From assembly GCF_000208865.1 (NCBI RefSeq), contig NC_018391.1, forward strand, positions 186,001 to 250,000: DNA of 64,000 nt, in the 5' to 3' direction. This DNA is from Neospora caninum Liverpool. Taxonomy: Eukaryota; Apicomplexa; Conoidasida; Eucoccidiorida; Sarcocystidae. Positions within the stretch are counted from its first letter, which is position 1, and each line of letters opens with the position of its first letter. The notes beneath the pieces were generated by a model. The model was not told the origin of the DNA and did no database searches. It saw only the letters and a program-made list of their open reading frames with translations. This document shows, piece after piece, positions 61,370 through 64,000 of this stretch. Position numbers and translations under genes: made by a program.

Positions 61370-64000
61370 TTCTCTGGAAACACAGGGAGAGAAAAGACAG
61401 TGAGAGGCCGACGCGTAAACCAGTGCACACAAGACAGAATGGAAGATCACCGAAACGGTCGAGACCCACTGTGATCGCAGGCAAGCGAAGCAAGGCGAAA
61501 GCAGAGGGAAGAAGTCCGCAGGCTTCCTCTTGCAGCCACACAGGTACACACAGACACACACGTGGGAGAAGAAGAACTCGACGCTTTCGAGAGGCGTTCG
61601 GAACGCGCAGCAGCCAGAGAACTGTCGAGACCCCCGGTGTGTATCCGCTGCCGCAGAGGCTTCACCGAGAGGGGCCAGGCGCGAATCAGCGAGATCTTTG
61701 CTTTTCCAAGTTCCCTCGCGCTAGATGTACGCGAATGCCTCGGTGGTTCTGCTCTCCGAACAGAAAGCCCTTTTCCCGGCACCCGTCCAGCGCCTATCTG
61801 AAAGGACGTGGAAAGAGCCAGCTTCTCCATGCATAGGCCGTCTACTGTTGGTTTTTCAACCAAGACACACGCGCGCTCCTTTTTGAAACGAACCTCGTAC
61901 ACTGCAACGCTGGAGCTGCGATGCCTCGTGACGCGGACCGGGGCCCGGTGTTAAGCAGAAACTGTATCTACCGTAAACCTGGCGTAATACTAGTCTGCAT
62001 GCAGATGCAGAGATATGCATCGTATACACTTTCAGAGGAGTTCGTTGAAGAGAGCCTCTTGTGCAGAGAGAGTCACCGTTCACGGATTTGTCTTTGCCTG
62101 TTGACAGTGCACACGTGGCCAGTCATTCACTGCTCCGTACCTGGTCTCTGTGTCGAAGTGGAGGCGCAGACTCGAAAAGAGAGGGAAGAAGAAGTAAAGG
62201 AAAACTCCCACTTTCGAAGTGTCACTGGAGAGCTAGAAAGGCTTCAAAAGAGTTTCGAGATTCGACAACTTGGAGAAGGTCCGCAAACAACTTGGTACCT
62301 CGTCCCGGCCTCCCAGCAGGAAGATTGGGTAGCCTGGTGTATGTACGGCCCCCGTTTCGAACTGCAGATGTTCAAGGGGAAACGCTCTCTCCAGAGGTAA
62401 AAATGCAGTTCTAGGACGAAAGGAAAGCGACAGTGGGGCTGGCAGGGAAGAGTGGTCTCTTCAACTCGCCTTTCGGCTTCTGAACGCACACCGCTTGGCT
62501 TGGAAACCCGCGTGCGCATGCATCCGCGAACAGTAGGACGGCAGCACACCGCATCGAACTTGTCTCACCCTTGTCTTTATTTCTGTGGTGTTTTGGGGCC
62601 TTTTCCGAGAGAAAAAGAGAGAGACGGTCGGACCCAGCGGAGAACAAACAGACAGAATGGAGACAATGGGACGAGCCACAGTGAGGTGCGCATTTCCCCG
62701 AAAACGGGGCACGCAGATCAGTTGTTTGACACACAGCATCGGCTCACTACAGACTTTTCGACACTGTAAACGTTCGTTTTGCATGTGTGTAGTCGCCCAG
62801 AGAGCGGCTGATCGAGATGCTGGGACGAAAAAAGAAAACAGATAGAAAAGGAGACAAGACAGCAACACCAACACCTGGGTAGACTTTTAAGCAACGGGAA
62901 GAGTGCAGCCCCGTAAACAGAAGCGCATTGCTTTTGAACCGGCTTTTGGCGATTTTTTAGGACTGCCGGAGATGAGCGTCAACAAATGCCGCGTCCAGAT
63001 CCTTACACGGTTCTGTTTCGGCGGACTATCCGCATTGCCCGACGCTCTATTCTGTGCGGCGGTTAGATGAAGTTGGCTCAAAATGCAACCGAAAAACGAT
63101 CGTTCTTGACGCTGTGTGGCTTGCGGCCGCGCACACTCAAGTGTCTAACGACAGCTCGTCTCGCGAGTTCTTTGCATTTGGAGAGCAGGGTATGATCGGG
63201 CAGAAGAAAAGGCTCTGTCAGCGACGCAGTTGTGTGGTGTGTGCGCACCTGCCGTAAATTCTGTTTCCCTAGCTTTTCTCGAGCTCTGTATCTGGGGCGC
63301 TCTATGCGCGAGGCTGATCCACTATCGCGGCTCAGAGAGACCGCTGAAGAGATGGCGGCTGTACGTTAGGGCAAACACTTTCGGAGGTTTATCGGAGTAG
63401 CCCCTTTCTAAGGATTTTACCGAAGTTTTTCCCCGTGAGGATGTCCTGCGGCCCGCACGCATTGCAAAACGATTGAACTTTACAAGAGTGCAAAGTCTTC
63501 TTTGAAAAGGAGCACCCCCGCAGGAGTCTCTGCCACGCAGACGGACTCCCCGCTCTTCAGACAAGGCATGAACACATTCCGTTTCTCCAAAAAAGTGTGG
63601 ATCACGAAAACGCAGCTCGGTCTCCGTTCCCGAAAGTGCCGCACACGTACATCTCTGCAAACATCTGCTCGGGCGTATGACTTCCCTACGGCCACGGAGA
63701 CTCCCGCCCGAACAGCAGCATTGCACATGCATGACACAGGCCGTGACCCGAAAATCGGGTTGACTGGAAGAGACGTGGATTTTGCCGCAGCCCCACACAT
63801 GGCCATCTACCACCTCTATGCGGAAAAAAGTTTCGATGCTCCGTCCTCTCAGACAATCCCGGGGACGGGATTTGCGAACGCGACTCGGCACTCGAGAAAC
63901 CGTCTTCCCACCCTTTCCGTCGATCTTTCTCGCCAGAAATGTCGACGTTGGGCACGCGCTGCCGTGGAACGCCCGTCGATTTCAAATCCGCAAAAAATGC
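61370..64000. other. Upstream of the transporter; no supported gene to window end
   Basis: Holds the promoter and probably a 5' UTR exon of the minus-strand transporter. Two weak candidates exist. One is a plus-strand frame at 61921-62400 (159 codons, with a charged VEVEAQTRKEREEEVKENSH segment). The other is a minus-strand frame at 63480-63806 (108 codons, beginning MAMCGAAAKSTSLPVNP and ending AGVLLFKEDFALL) that could be the last exon of a gene entering from beyond the window. Neither matches anything I know. I see no tRNA or repeat of note. Confidence 0.35.

Noticed and set aside
61370..61561. 64-codon N-terminal extension of the transporter
   Set aside because: No ATG in the extension, and an acceptor-like AG lies four bases before the first ATG at 61369.
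60622..61836. 404-codon plus-strand ORF
   Set aside because: Antisense to the transporter's N-terminal region and Arg-rich; no domain.

Overview
The window is nuclear DNA of an intron-rich, tissue-cyst-forming coccidian (Apicomplexa, Sarcocystidae), most likely Neospora or another close relative of Toxoplasma gondii. The evidence is a 118-residue actin depolymerizing factor with the apicomplexan length and nearly the T. gondii sequence as I remember it (a few substitutions), GT-AG introns of about 85-860 nt, GC-rich coding sequence with Ser/Arg/Ala-rich low-complexity inserts, (TA)n tracts inside introns, a lysyl-tRNA synthetase carrying a secretory plus transit leader as expected for an apicoplast protein, and AGAGACG promoter words. 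Nothing is operon-like. A 100-N assembly gap lies at 38627-38726.

Layout. 1-1257: upstream DNA without a supported gene. 1258-6255 (+): organellar lysyl-tRNA synthetase, 5 exons. 9592-18028 (+): 11-exon FAD-dependent aromatic-ring-hydroxylase-type monooxygenase. 21476-25126 (+): single-exon coiled-coil protein of unknown function. 27907-30813 (-): single-exon low-complexity protein with a poly-Ala tract, convergent with the previous gene. 31377-31792 (+): 3' exons of an unrecognised gene. 33678-36068 (+): small four-helix membrane protein, perhaps with extra 5' exons. 36069-39682: no supported gene, the assembly gap and a duplicated flank. 39683-41017 (-): ADF, 2 exons. 44072-54966 (+): 18-exon membrane-anchored cyclic-nucleotide phosphodiesterase (1007 aa) with a tRNA-Arg(CCG) gene inside one of its introns. 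56600-61369 (-): very large MFS-like transporter. 61370-64000: promoter side of that gene and weak ORFs.

The genes do not form a pathway; they are neighbours on a chromosome. LysRS serves organellar translation, the PDE ends cGMP/cAMP signals, ADF controls actin turnover, and the monooxygenase and transporter are metabolic with unknown substrates. I built the exon models by reading splice sites and checking phase. The LysRS, monooxygenase, ADF and PDE models each close in frame over all exons. First exons, 5' UTR introns and the low-complexity parts are the least certain. I found no CRISPR array, insertion sequence, rRNA or other clear mobile element.
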